Made by a program: the position numbers and the translations under genes. Below the pieces are notes generated by a model. That model was not told the origin of the DNA and ran no database searches. It was given only the letters and a program-made list of their open reading frames with translations. Shown in pieces: positions 1 to 5,245 of a stretch of DNA of 8,119 nucleotides; within the stretch, counting starts at the first letter, position 1; the number at the start of each line of letters is the position of its first letter. The stretch is taken from NCBI GenBank assembly GCA_011321895.1, contig DROK01000088.1, positions 1 through 8,119 of the forward strand. The letters are read 5' to 3'. Source of the DNA: Thermodesulfatator atlanticus (GTDB lineage: Bacteria; Desulfobacterota; Thermodesulfobacteria; Thermodesulfobacteriales; Thermodesulfatatoraceae).

Positions 1-383
1 AGGGTCTCCTGAGGGCCGATAATAGGCTCTAGGACTTTCTTGGTCTCGCGCACCACAAAACGGGCCAGTTCTACCGCTTCCCTGGCCCCTTCACCAGTGG
101 GAGTCTCCGCTAGCTCTTTGATCCGCTTAAAGGCCTTTTCGATCTCTTTGGCCAGCCAGGGCTCACAGGCCTGCGCAAGCGTAGGTATTATTTTTTCTAC
201 CGGGGGTTTTTCTTTAGGGGCTTCGATCTGGACGATGGCCCACAGGGCCCGGATGGCCTTTTCCACCGCGTCCAAAGCCAACCTGACGGCCCGGGCGGGC
301 TCTTTGGCCGCCGCCATTTCCGCCTCCGCCAGTTTCTCTTCCGCGTAGCGGTAATAGGTGCGGGCCCGGATGTAATAAGGCAT
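1..383 (-). CDS. Helical protein of unknown function, C-terminus cut by window edge
   Basis: The frame opens with ATG at 383 and stays open to base 1, giving 127 visible residues starting MPYYIRARTYYRYAEEKLAE; the C-terminus lies outside the window. A ribosome-binding site AAGGGG (388-393) lies four bases before the ATG. The start shares one base with the stop of the upstream 71-residue gene (TGATG), so translation is probably coupled. Visible residues suggest a bundle of amphipathic helices with many Ala, Glu, Lys and Arg, no signal peptide, no membrane segment and no cysteine cluster. The N-terminal helical pattern is loosely like HEPN-type bundles, but I see no RxxxxH nuclease motif, so I do not assign that family. 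It is the last visible member of the ftsB-like/efp operon. The gene looks real because of its start site, coupling and unbroken frame; its function is unknown. Confidence 0.75.
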   Translation of the reverse strand, partial: MPYYIRARTYYRYAEEKLAEAEMAAAKEPARAVRLALDAVEKAIRALWAIVQIEAPKEKPPVEKIIPTLAQACEPWLAKEIEKAFKRIKELAETPTGEGAREAVELARFVVRETKKVLEPIIGPQET

Positions 384-598
384 CAGTCCCCTTCGCCCTC
401 GCCTTGGTCCTCTCCCCTCAGACGCCGGTAAAAGTGTTCGGTAAGCTTCTGGTCTGCAATCTCACAAATTTCAAAGAGGACTTCTAACATATCAAGCATT
501 TCCGCCTGGCCATCCTGGGGACGCTGGTCAAAGTCTTCGAAAAACGCGCCGCTTTCAAGGTATTCCTTGAACTGCTGGAGCTTTTTAAGGGTGAGCAT
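383..598 (-). CDS. Small acidic hypothetical protein (71 aa)
   Basis: A 71-residue cytoplasmic protein that I do not recognise. The N-terminus (MLTLKKLQQFKEYLESGAFF) is predicted helical. A central Gln/Asp stretch (residues 24-32) is followed by a second hydrophobic helix (about 33-50), and the tail is acidic (GEDQGEGEGD). It carries 18 Asp/Glu against 8 Lys/Arg. There is no signal peptide or transmembrane segment. It could be mistaken for a small exonuclease VII subunit because of its size and helices, but the typical XseB pattern is absent. Its ATG overlaps the efp stop by one base (TAATG), with a modest GGGTGG site (603-608) upstream, and its own stop overlaps the next start by one base. 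This packing argues for a real, co-translated gene linked to efp and the helical protein downstream. Confidence 0.75.
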   Translation of the reverse strand: MLTLKKLQQFKEYLESGAFFEDFDQRPQDGQAEMLDMLEVLFEICEIADQKLTEHFYRRLRGEDQGEGEGD

Positions 599-1161
599 TA
601 TTCCACCCGTTCCACGTAAGTGCCGCTGCGCGTATCCACCTTGATGACGTCTCCTTCGTTAATAAAGAGGGGGACTTTTATCACCGCTCCGGTTTCCAAT
701 TTGGCGGGTTTAGAACCCCCTGAAACCGTATCCCCCCGCACCCCGGGCTCCGTTTCCACCACCTTGAGCTCAACCGTGATGGGCAGTTCCACCCCTATCG
801 GCTTGCCTTTGTAGTAGAGGACCTTAACGTTGATGTTTTCCTGAAGATATTTCCAGGCTTCGCCAAGCTGGTCTTTGTCCAGATAAACCTGGTCGTAATC
901 TTCCAGGTCCATAAATACGTAACGGTCCCCTTCGGCGTACAGGTATTGCATTTCCTTCTCTTCTAAATCCGGGCGTTCAAAGCGTTCCCCTGAACGGAAG
1001 TTTACCTCGAGCACCCGGCCGGTCACCAGGTCCCGCAGCTTGGTCCGCACCGTGGCCTGGCCCTTGGCCACCTTGGAGTGCTGAAACTCTAAAATCTCGT
1101 AAGGCTTTCCTTCCCATTCGATCTTCAGACCGCGACGAAAATCAGAAGTAGAAATCGACAT
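598..1161 (-). CDS. efp: Elongation factor P
   Basis: EF-P (187 aa, the usual length) binds ribosomes stalled between the P and E sites and promotes peptide-bond formation at polyproline stretches in the cytoplasm. The three-domain layout is visible: a KOW-like N-terminal domain (about 2-64) and two OB-fold domains (about 67-127 and 130-186). The C-terminal EF-P signature K-x-A-x4-G-x2-[LIV]-x-V-P-x2-[LIV]-x2-G is exact at residues 151-170, followed by DVIKVDTRSGTYVERVE. The loop that reaches the P-site tRNA reads SKVAKGQA, putting Lys33 where E. coli has the modified Lys34; the usual Pro-Gly before the lysine is Val-Ala here. No lysine-modifying gene (epmA, epmB, ymfI-like) is in the window, so the modification is unknown. 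A very strong Shine-Dalgarno supports the start. It lies 17 bases after the ftsB-like gene in one operon. Confidence 0.97.
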   Translation of the reverse strand: MSISTSDFRRGLKIEWEGKPYEILEFQHSKVAKGQATVRTKLRDLVTGRVLEVNFRSGERFERPDLEEKEMQYLYAEGDRYVFMDLEDYDQVYLDKDQLGEAWKYLQENINVKVLYYKGKPIGVELPITVELKVVETEPGVRGDTVSGGSKPAKLETGAVIKVPLFINEGDVIKVDTRSGTYVERVE

Positions 1162-1165
1162 GATC

Positions 1166-1173
1166 TCCTCCTT
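1166..1173 (-). promoter_or_regulatory. Strong Shine-Dalgarno of efp
   Basis: On the minus strand AAGGAGGA lies four bases before the efp ATG, a near-perfect match to the 16S rRNA 3' end. It fills most of the 17-base gap after the ftsB-like stop. Neighbouring genes have weaker sites, suggesting efp is translated at a higher rate than the rest of its operon. Confidence 0.85.
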
Positions 1174-1178
1174 GAGAA

Positions 1179-1508
1179 TTAACGAAAAATCACCAGGCGT
1201 TCGTTATCTTTTACCAGACCATACTTTTTCCGCGCAATTTCTTCATAGGCCTTGGGGTCCTTTTCCAGGCGAGAAATCTTGGCGGAAAGGCGGGCGTTAG
1301 TCAAGACTAAATCTTCTTTCTGCCTTTTTAGGCCCTGGATCTTATAGCCCAGATACACGTAGACGGAAAAACCGATCAAGAAAAGGGCCAGGACAAGGAA
1401 AAGGGCAAGTTTGGGGGACCAGACCCGGGAATATGACTTCCTGGAAGATAATTTTGAGAGGCGGCGTCTTTTGGTCTTCTTTCGGGGTCGATAATAGCTG
1501 CCCTGCAT
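1179..1508 (-). CDS. FtsB/DivIC-family septum formation initiator
   Basis: A small single-pass inner-membrane protein (109 aa) of the FtsB/DivIC family, which pairs with FtsL and FtsQ/DivIB in the divisome. The cytoplasmic N-terminus is strongly basic (residues 7-28), giving an inside-positive topology. A hydrophobic segment spans about 34-55. A coiled coil (about 56-85, with LKRQKEDL and heptad Leu/Ile) follows on the periplasmic side. The closing motif YEEIARKKYGLVKDNE (88-103) matches the family pattern in which a short helix ends in A-R-x-x-x-G-L-x-x-x-x-E. The N-terminal cytoplasmic tail is longer than in E. coli FtsB. The ATG at 1508 is the only ATG before the membrane segment, yet it has no Shine-Dalgarno: just upstream are the T-run and stem of the rpoD terminator. 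It heads the operon with efp. FtsB versus DivIC cannot be separated on sequence alone. Confidence 0.88.
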   Translation of the reverse strand: MQGSYYRPRKKTKRRRLSKLSSRKSYSRVWSPKLALFLVLALFLIGFSVYVYLGYKIQGLKRQKEDLVLTNARLSAKISRLEKDPKAYEEIARKKYGLVKDNERLVIFR

Positions 1509-1514
1509 AAATTT

Positions 1515-1539
1515 AAAAAAGCGGGGGCCGAGCCCCCGC
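1515..1539 (-). terminator. Rho-independent terminator after rpoD
   Basis: A perfect 8-bp GC stem, GCGGGGGC/GCCCCCGC (1521-1528 with 1532-1539), closes a three-base loop and is followed on the minus strand by six T (1520-1515). It lies 8 bases after the rpoD stop, and its T-run ends six bases before the ATG of the ftsB-like gene. On the plus strand there is no T-run after the stem, so it acts only leftward. Confidence 0.92.
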
Positions 1540-1546
1540 CTAAAGT

Positions 1547-2866
1547 TTAGTCTGAATAATACTTAAAGTGGTCTTTTTTCGTCATCTGCCGCAGCCGCGA
1601 AAGGGCCTTCTTTTCTATCTGACGGATACGTTCCCGCGATACCCCAAAGCGCTTGCCGATCTCCTCCAGGGTATATTCGTTTTCCTCCCCGATACCGAAA
1701 CGGAGCCGGATGATCTTCTCTTCCCGGGGAGAAAGGGTGGAGAGGAGATTGCGCACTTTCTCTGAAAGATCCTTATCCTTGACCTGTTCGTAAGGAGATG
1801 GGCTTTCTTTGTTTTCGATAAAATCCCCAAGGGTGCTGTCTTCGTCCCCGATGGGGAGCTCAAGGGATACCGGCTCTTTGGAGGCCTCAAAGATGGCCAG
1901 TATCTTTTCCTGCGGGATCCCCGTACGTTCAGAGATCTCAGCCGGTGTGGGCTCACGACCCAGCTCTTTCACCAGCTCGTAAAAGGCCTTGAAAAACTGG
2001 CTGCGCAACTCCAGAAAGTGTACCGGCAACCTGATGGTGCGCGTTTTGTCCAGAATGGCCCGGGTGATGGCCTGCCTGATCCACCAGGATGCGTAAGTGC
2101 TGAACTTATTGCCCTTGCTGTAGTCAAAGCGGAAGACCGCCCGCATGAGACCCAGGTTCCCTTCCTGAATGAGATCAGCCAGGGAAAGCCCCTGCCCCAT
2201 ATAACGCTTGGCAATGGAGACCACCAGGCGCAGATTGGCCTTTACCATCTCATCCTTGGCCTTCTCCACCTCTGCCGCCCGCTCTTCGATCTGCCGCAGG
2301 AGTTCGGCAATGGACTCGTCTTCCGGATATTTCTCGTGAATGGCACGCACCGTGCGCAACATGATATTTAGGTGGCTCTTCTTGGGTTTAAGGCCCGGGT
2401 CACGCTTTTTCCAGAGCCTTATGGTCTCGCGTAGCTTTTCCATCTCAGGGAGGGTAGAGGGGTGTTCCATGATGGCGTTGACGATGAACTGGAAACCACC
2501 CCGAATGATCTTGGAAAGTTCCTCCTCCCTTTCCGGTGTAAGGAGTTCATACTTCCCCATTTCGCGCAGGTAGGCCGAGGTGACCTCTTCTGATTCGGCC
2601 GCTGGCTCGGGTTCTTCCTCCTGCGCTACCACCTCTTCGATCTTTTTCTCGGGAGAACGCTCAGGCCAATCAGGGTGTTCCTTTTCGAAAAGCTGTTTTT
2701 CGTCCAGGACTTCGATATTGTTCTTATAAAGAAAATCAAAAATCTCTTCGATCTTTTTGGGATCGCCGTAATCTTCGGGCAAAAGATCATTTAGCATCTC
2801 GTAGGTAATGGCTCCGTCTTTGCCCGCCTCCAGCAGCTTCTCCCGCAAATCTTTGCCTTTTTTCAT
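1547..2866 (-). CDS. rpoD: RNA polymerase sigma factor RpoD (sigma70, group 1)
   Basis: The principal sigma factor, which directs core RNA polymerase to housekeeping promoters. Numbered from the ATG at 2866 (439 aa): region 1.1 at about 4-60 (with ITYEMLNDLLPED); region 1.2 at about 97-122 (SAYLREMGKYELLTPEREEE); a short non-conserved region; region 2 at about 207-275 with LIQEGNLGLMRAVFRFDYSK and the -10-reading motif FSTYASWWIRQAITRAI, in which Trp261, Trp262, Gln265 and Thr268 are kept; region 3 at about 281-355 (GREPTPAEI, PIGDEDSTLGDFIE); and region 4 at about 374-428 with the -35-binding helix-turn-helix (EIGKRFGVSRERIRQIEKKA). Region 1.1 argues for a group 1 factor. Region 3.0 keeps His283 and Glu286, used for the extended -10 element, but the following helix differs from the common form. 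A GTG at 2878 would add four residues, but it lies inside the best ribosome-binding site, so I prefer the ATG. Confidence 0.96.
   Translation of the reverse strand: MKKGKDLREKLLEAGKDGAITYEMLNDLLPEDYGDPKKIEEIFDFLYKNNIEVLDEKQLFEKEHPDWPERSPEKKIEEVVAQEEEPEPAAESEEVTSAYLREMGKYELLTPEREEELSKIIRGGFQFIVNAIMEHPSTLPEMEKLRETIRLWKKRDPGLKPKKSHLNIMLRTVRAIHEKYPEDESIAELLRQIEERAAEVEKAKDEMVKANLRLVVSIAKRYMGQGLSLADLIQEGNLGLMRAVFRFDYSKGNKFSTYASWWIRQAITRAILDKTRTIRLPVHFLELRSQFFKAFYELVKELGREPTPAEISERTGIPQEKILAIFEASKEPVSLELPIGDEDSTLGDFIENKESPSPYEQVKDKDLSEKVRNLLSTLSPREEKIIRLRFGIGEENEYTLEEIGKRFGVSRERIRQIEKKALSRLRQMTKKDHFKYYSD
1556..1585 (-). promoter_or_regulatory. Candidate promoter inside the rpoD 3' end for the ftsB-like/efp operon
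   Basis: On the minus strand TATTAT (1556-1561, five of six matches to the sigma70 -10 box) lies 18 bases after ATGACG (1580-1585, four of six to the -35 box). A transcript would begin near 1549, so the terminator hairpin would form in its first 35 bases. The call rests only on hexamer matching and on the need for a promoter downstream of a strong terminator; the true promoter could lie further inside rpoD. Confidence 0.25.
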
Positions 2867-2873
2867 ACTTTTT

Positions 2874-2880
2874 ATCACCT
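2874..2880 (-). promoter_or_regulatory. Ribosome-binding site that decides the rpoD start
   Basis: AGGTGAT on the minus strand complements the 16S 3' end and ends seven bases before the ATG at 2866. The alternative GTG start (2876-2878) is part of this site. A second purine run, AAGGGG (2882-2887), is only three bases from that GTG, so initiation at the GTG is possible but less favoured. Confidence 0.6.
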
Positions 2881-3096
2881 ACCCCTTCCGGTGATCTTGG
2901 TTTTCAAAATTTGGGAAATTTTTAAATTTTTAAGCCTACAATATTTAGCACTAATTTTAATTTTCGGCAACCGGGACCTTGCCAATAAATTAACCTTTTT
3001 AAGGCAATTTGTAAAGATTTTAAATTTAGAATTTTTCAGGCCCCTCTAAAGCTAATTTGCAAAATGGTGAATCTCGGCTAAAAGTCAAGGGGGATT
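2881..3096. other. AT-rich divergent intergenic region
   Basis: About 216 bases separate the rpoD leader from the Tpt1-like start and must hold promoters for both directions. The stretch from about 2900 to 3080 is much richer in A and T than its surroundings, with repeated AAATTT-type words. An inverted pair GGCAA (2966-2970) and TTGCC (2979-2983) lies in the middle, and a further GGCAA lies at 3003-3007. The Tpt1-like gene has AAGGGGG (3087-3093) only three bases before its ATG. I could not find a convincing rightward promoter. I see no RNA gene, riboswitch or small reading frame that stands out. Confidence 0.6.
2942..2970 (-). promoter_or_regulatory. Candidate extended -10 promoter of rpoD
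   Basis: On the minus strand TTGCCG (2965-2970) is followed after 17 bases by TAAATA (2942-2947), preceded by TGC, which forms an extended -10 element. Transcription would start near 2935, leaving a leader of about 69 bases. A rival pair upstream, TTTACA then 17 bases then TAATTT (about 2988-3016), is similar in quality. The assignment is by eye. Confidence 0.35.
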
Positions 3097-3816
3097 ATGA
3101 CTGACCGTGAGGCAAAAAGACTCGAAAAACTCCTCTATTACGTGTTAGGCCGCCGTCCTGACGAATTTGGACTCTTCCCCGTAAACGGACTGGTAAAATT
3201 AAAGGATCTCCTTAAGGCCTTAAACGAAATCGACGGTTTCAAAAACATCAAGGCCAAGCAGATTAGAGATTTCTTTGCCATCTTTAAACCCGAAAGGCTC
3301 GTTTATCTGGAAGAAGAACAACTCCTCGGAGTCCGAAAAGAATTTGCTGACCCACACGTTTATAAGACCGTCTTTGAAGCCCATCCTCCGCCCCGGCTTT
3401 TTACTCCGGTTCGCCCCAGGGCCTGGATTAAGGTCGCCGAAGAAGGCCTGGCGGCGGAAAAGATCATCCTTACCCCGGAAGAGGATCTGGCCGCACGTAT
3501 GGCCCGAAGACGTGGGGCCCTGGTAATCGAAGTCGACACCCGGAAGGCCATGCAGGAAGGGGCGGTTTTTGAACGCTATCTGGAAAAAATCTTCCTCTCT
3601 ACCTGGATCCCCGCCTCGGCCCTCAGGGGCCCCAAGGTCGATGAGGCCTTTCGGGCCCGTTACGCCCCCAAACCCAAAGAAAAACCGCAGGAAGAAAGGC
3701 CTGCTCAGGAAATCGTCATCCCCGAAAAGGCCGTCCCTTTCCGTAAACTCACCAAAGGGCGCAAAAAAGACCCCGCCTGGAAAAGAGAAAGACGGCGGCG
3801 CCACCGTGAACGATAA
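3097..3816 (+). CDS. Tpt1/KptA-like RNA 2'-phosphotransferase fold protein with altered active site
   Basis: A 239-residue cytoplasmic protein whose pattern follows the Tpt1/KptA family, enzymes that remove a 2'-phosphate from RNA using NAD+. Residues 9-60 match the N-terminal winged-helix lobe (LLYYVLGRRPDEFGL, then VKLKDLLKAL). Residues 98-118 sit where the family has its LYHGT strand and the helix ending in GL. Residues 122-140 match the VHLS-x-A-x-G-R-G segment (IILTPEEDLAARMARRRG). Residues 142-176 match the closing lobe (VIEVDTRKAMQEGAVFER, then IFLSTWIPASAL). The normal Arg-His of L-R-H-R-P reads Gly18-Arg19, and HGT reads Thr103-Pro104-Val105, so standard chemistry is doubtful. A Pro/Lys/Glu linker (about 190-205) leads to a basic tail (216-239, 14 Lys/Arg of 24), probably nucleic-acid binding. 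It is divergent from rpoD. The family call is from memory of its pattern; the function is not assigned. Confidence 0.65.
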   Translation: MTDREAKRLEKLLYYVLGRRPDEFGLFPVNGLVKLKDLLKALNEIDGFKNIKAKQIRDFFAIFKPERLVYLEEEQLLGVRKEFADPHVYKTVFEAHPPPRLFTPVRPRAWIKVAEEGLAAEKIILTPEEDLAARMARRRGALVIEVDTRKAMQEGAVFERYLEKIFLSTWIPASALRGPKVDEAFRARYAPKPKEKPQEERPAQEIVIPEKAVPFRKLTKGRKKDPAWKRERRRRHRER

Positions 3817-3910
3817 ATTCCCTTTGCTCTATCAATCCCGAAAAAGCGGAGCCATGTGAATTTTTGGTCTTTGTTGACCTATTTGCTAGGCTGCGTTAAA
3901 GCTTGAAGAC
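3817..3910 (+). other. Short intergenic gap before the efflux operon
   Basis: These 94 bases hold no gene and no convincing terminator. There is only a weak four-base pairing, GCTC (3826-3829) with GAGC (3849-3852), before a run of five T (3861-3865). An ATG-TGA minimal frame occurs at 3854-3859. The efflux operon therefore probably has its own promoter here, or is partly read through from the Tpt1-like gene. Confidence 0.5.
3874..3902 (+). promoter_or_regulatory. Candidate promoter of the efflux operon
   Basis: TTGACC (3874-3879, five of six to the -35 box) is followed after 17 bases by TAAAGC (3897-3902, three of six to the -10 box). Transcription would start around 3909, almost at the ATG of the channel gene, implying a leaderless or near-leaderless message. 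This would agree with the lack of a Shine-Dalgarno before that ATG. The evidence is hexamer matching only. Confidence 0.27.
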
Positions 3911-5245
3911 ATGCGTCTTGCCCGCTGGGGGTTTTGGCTGGTTTTTCTGCTGGTGGCAAGGGTTTACGCCGCCGAACCTTTGACCTTGGAGAAGGCCCAA
4001 AAGATAGCCTTGGCCAAGAACCCCTATCTAAAGGCAGCCGAGGCCCAGGTGGAAGCGGCCGCTGCTGGTATAACCAGGGCTCGCAGCGCCTTCTTCCCGC
4101 GGGTGGATATCAGAGAGCTTTACCAGCGCAGCGACAGCCCGGTCTACGTCTTTTCAAGCAAGCTTGCTCAGCAAAACTTTCAGGCCAAAGATTTTGAACT
4201 GGACCGCCTGAATTACCCCTCGCCCCTTACCAATCTCAAGACAGAAATTTCTATCACCCAGCCCCTTTTCAACCGGGGCCAGGAAATAACCGGTTACCGC
4301 AAGGCCAAGATCAACCATGAAATGGCCCTTTTCTGGCGTAAAGCCGTCAAGCAAAGGATCCTTTACGAAACAGAAAGTGCCTATCTTTCCCTGCTCCTGG
4401 CCCAGGAACGGATCGACGTGATGAAAAGCGCCGTTGAAACCGCCAGGGCCAACCTCAAAACGGTTTCGGCCCGTCTGGCCCAGGGGATGGCCTTACGTTC
4501 TGACTACCTGCAGGCCAAGGTGTTTTTAGCAAGCCTTGAAAAAGAACTGCTAGACGCCAAGGCCAAGGCCAAAATTGCCCGTTCCAGACTGAACGTGATC
4601 CTGGGCGTCCCCCTCACCAAAGAGTGGATTCCCCAGAAGGTCTCCCTTTCCTTCGTCAAGGTCCCGGACCTTGCTTTCTGGACGCAGAAGGCCTTGAGCC
4701 AGCGCCCTGATCTCCTGGCCGAAAAGGCCAAACTCAAGCTGGCCCAGGAAGAGGTCCGCGGGGCCAAACTCAATTTCGGCCCGGCGGTGAATCTAAAGGG
4801 GGTTTACGAATACAACTCTGAAGGGATAGGCGGGGCCCAGGGAGACGCCTTTACCCTCTGGGCCCAGGTAGATTTCAATATCTTCCGGGGCTTCGGGGAC
4901 AAGGCCCGGCTGGCGGAGGCCAGGGCGCGGGAACTGGCCCAGCAGGCCCAGCTCAAGGCGTACGAACGGGAGGTATACCACCAGGTTGAAAAAGCCTACC
5001 TCAACCTCCTGACCGCCCACAAACAGGTAAAAGTCACCGAGGCCGCGGTAGCCGAGGCCAAGGAAGGTTTAAAGATCGTCGAAAAACGTTATCGGGAAGG
5101 GCTTACCATCATCGTAGAACTACTTGACGCCCAAACCGCACTCAAAAAGGCCAGACTTCAACATTTAGACGCCCTTTACCGTTATCGCCTGGCCTTAACA
5201 GAACTGAAATTCCGCGCCGGAACCCTTTCCGGAGGAGACCAATGA
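3911..5245 (+). CDS. TolC-family outer-membrane efflux channel
   Basis: The outer-membrane factor of a tripartite pump (444 aa, normal for the family). It forms a trimeric barrel and periplasmic tunnel through which the pump expels substrate. A Sec signal peptide is seen at 1-20 (basic start, hydrophobic core WGFWLVFLLVARV, Ala-type cleavage near VYA-A). There is no lipobox, so it is TolC-like rather than a lipoprotein OprM type. Two OEP repeats follow: about 24-230 (LTLEKAQKIALAKNPYLKAA) and about 250-437 (FWTQKALSQRPDLLAEKAKL). Each has long coiled-coil helices and a beta segment (about 110-120 ITQPLFNRG; about 315-325 VDFNIFRGFGD). The RYREGLTIIVELLDAQTAL motif is typical of the second repeat. 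The ATG at 3911 is supported by the signal peptide, though no clear Shine-Dalgarno precedes it. Its stop overlaps the adaptor start (ATGA). The substrate is not predictable. Confidence 0.94.
   Translation: MRLARWGFWLVFLLVARVYAAEPLTLEKAQKIALAKNPYLKAAEAQVEAAAAGITRARSAFFPRVDIRELYQRSDSPVYVFSSKLAQQNFQAKDFELDRLNYPSPLTNLKTEISITQPLFNRGQEITGYRKAKINHEMALFWRKAVKQRILYETESAYLSLLLAQERIDVMKSAVETARANLKTVSARLAQGMALRSDYLQAKVFLASLEKELLDAKAKAKIARSRLNVILGVPLTKEWIPQKVSLSFVKVPDLAFWTQKALSQRPDLLAEKAKLKLAQEEVRGAKLNFGPAVNLKGVYEYNSEGIGGAQGDAFTLWAQVDFNIFRGFGDKARLAEARARELAQQAQLKAYEREVYHQVEKAYLNLLTAHKQVKVTEAAVAEAKEGLKIVEKRYREGLTIIVELLDAQTALKKARLQHLDALYRYRLALTELKFRAGTLSGGDQ
5231..5237 (+). promoter_or_regulatory. Ribosome-binding site of the adaptor gene within the channel gene
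   Basis: GGAGGAG lies four bases before the ATG at 5242 and is itself the end of the channel coding sequence. With the ATGA overlap it marks coupled translation and confirms the adaptor start, which also gives an intact lipoprotein signal. Confidence 0.8.

Noticed and set aside
40..348. Plus-strand open frame of 102 codons near the left edge
   Set aside because: Ser/Ala-rich shadow of the minus-strand helical gene, which has a ribosome-binding site and coupled start.
1..383. HEPN-domain or toxin-antitoxin pairing for the two small genes after efp
   Set aside because: The helical protein has no visible RxxxxH motif, and the pair is downstream of housekeeping genes with no mobile signs; the similarity is only in helical character.
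1615..2214. Extra open frames on both strands within rpoD
   Set aside because: They overlap conserved sigma70 regions 2-4 in another frame and show no family pattern.
3220..3804. Long minus-strand open frame (194 codons) opposite the Tpt1-like gene
   Set aside because: It is the mirror of a well-supported gene; the product is a low-complexity Phe/Gly/Pro-rich string with no domain pattern and no ribosome-binding site, as expected from antisense of a Lys/Glu-rich gene.
3851..3859. ATG-TGA minimal frame in front of the efflux operon, with purines upstream
   Set aside because: A start-stop pair arises easily by chance and there is no sign of leader-peptide attenuation around it.
3826..3865. 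Possible terminator after the Tpt1-like gene
   Set aside because: Only four base pairs close a loop of about 19 bases, and the T-run is eight bases away from the stem; too weak to call.
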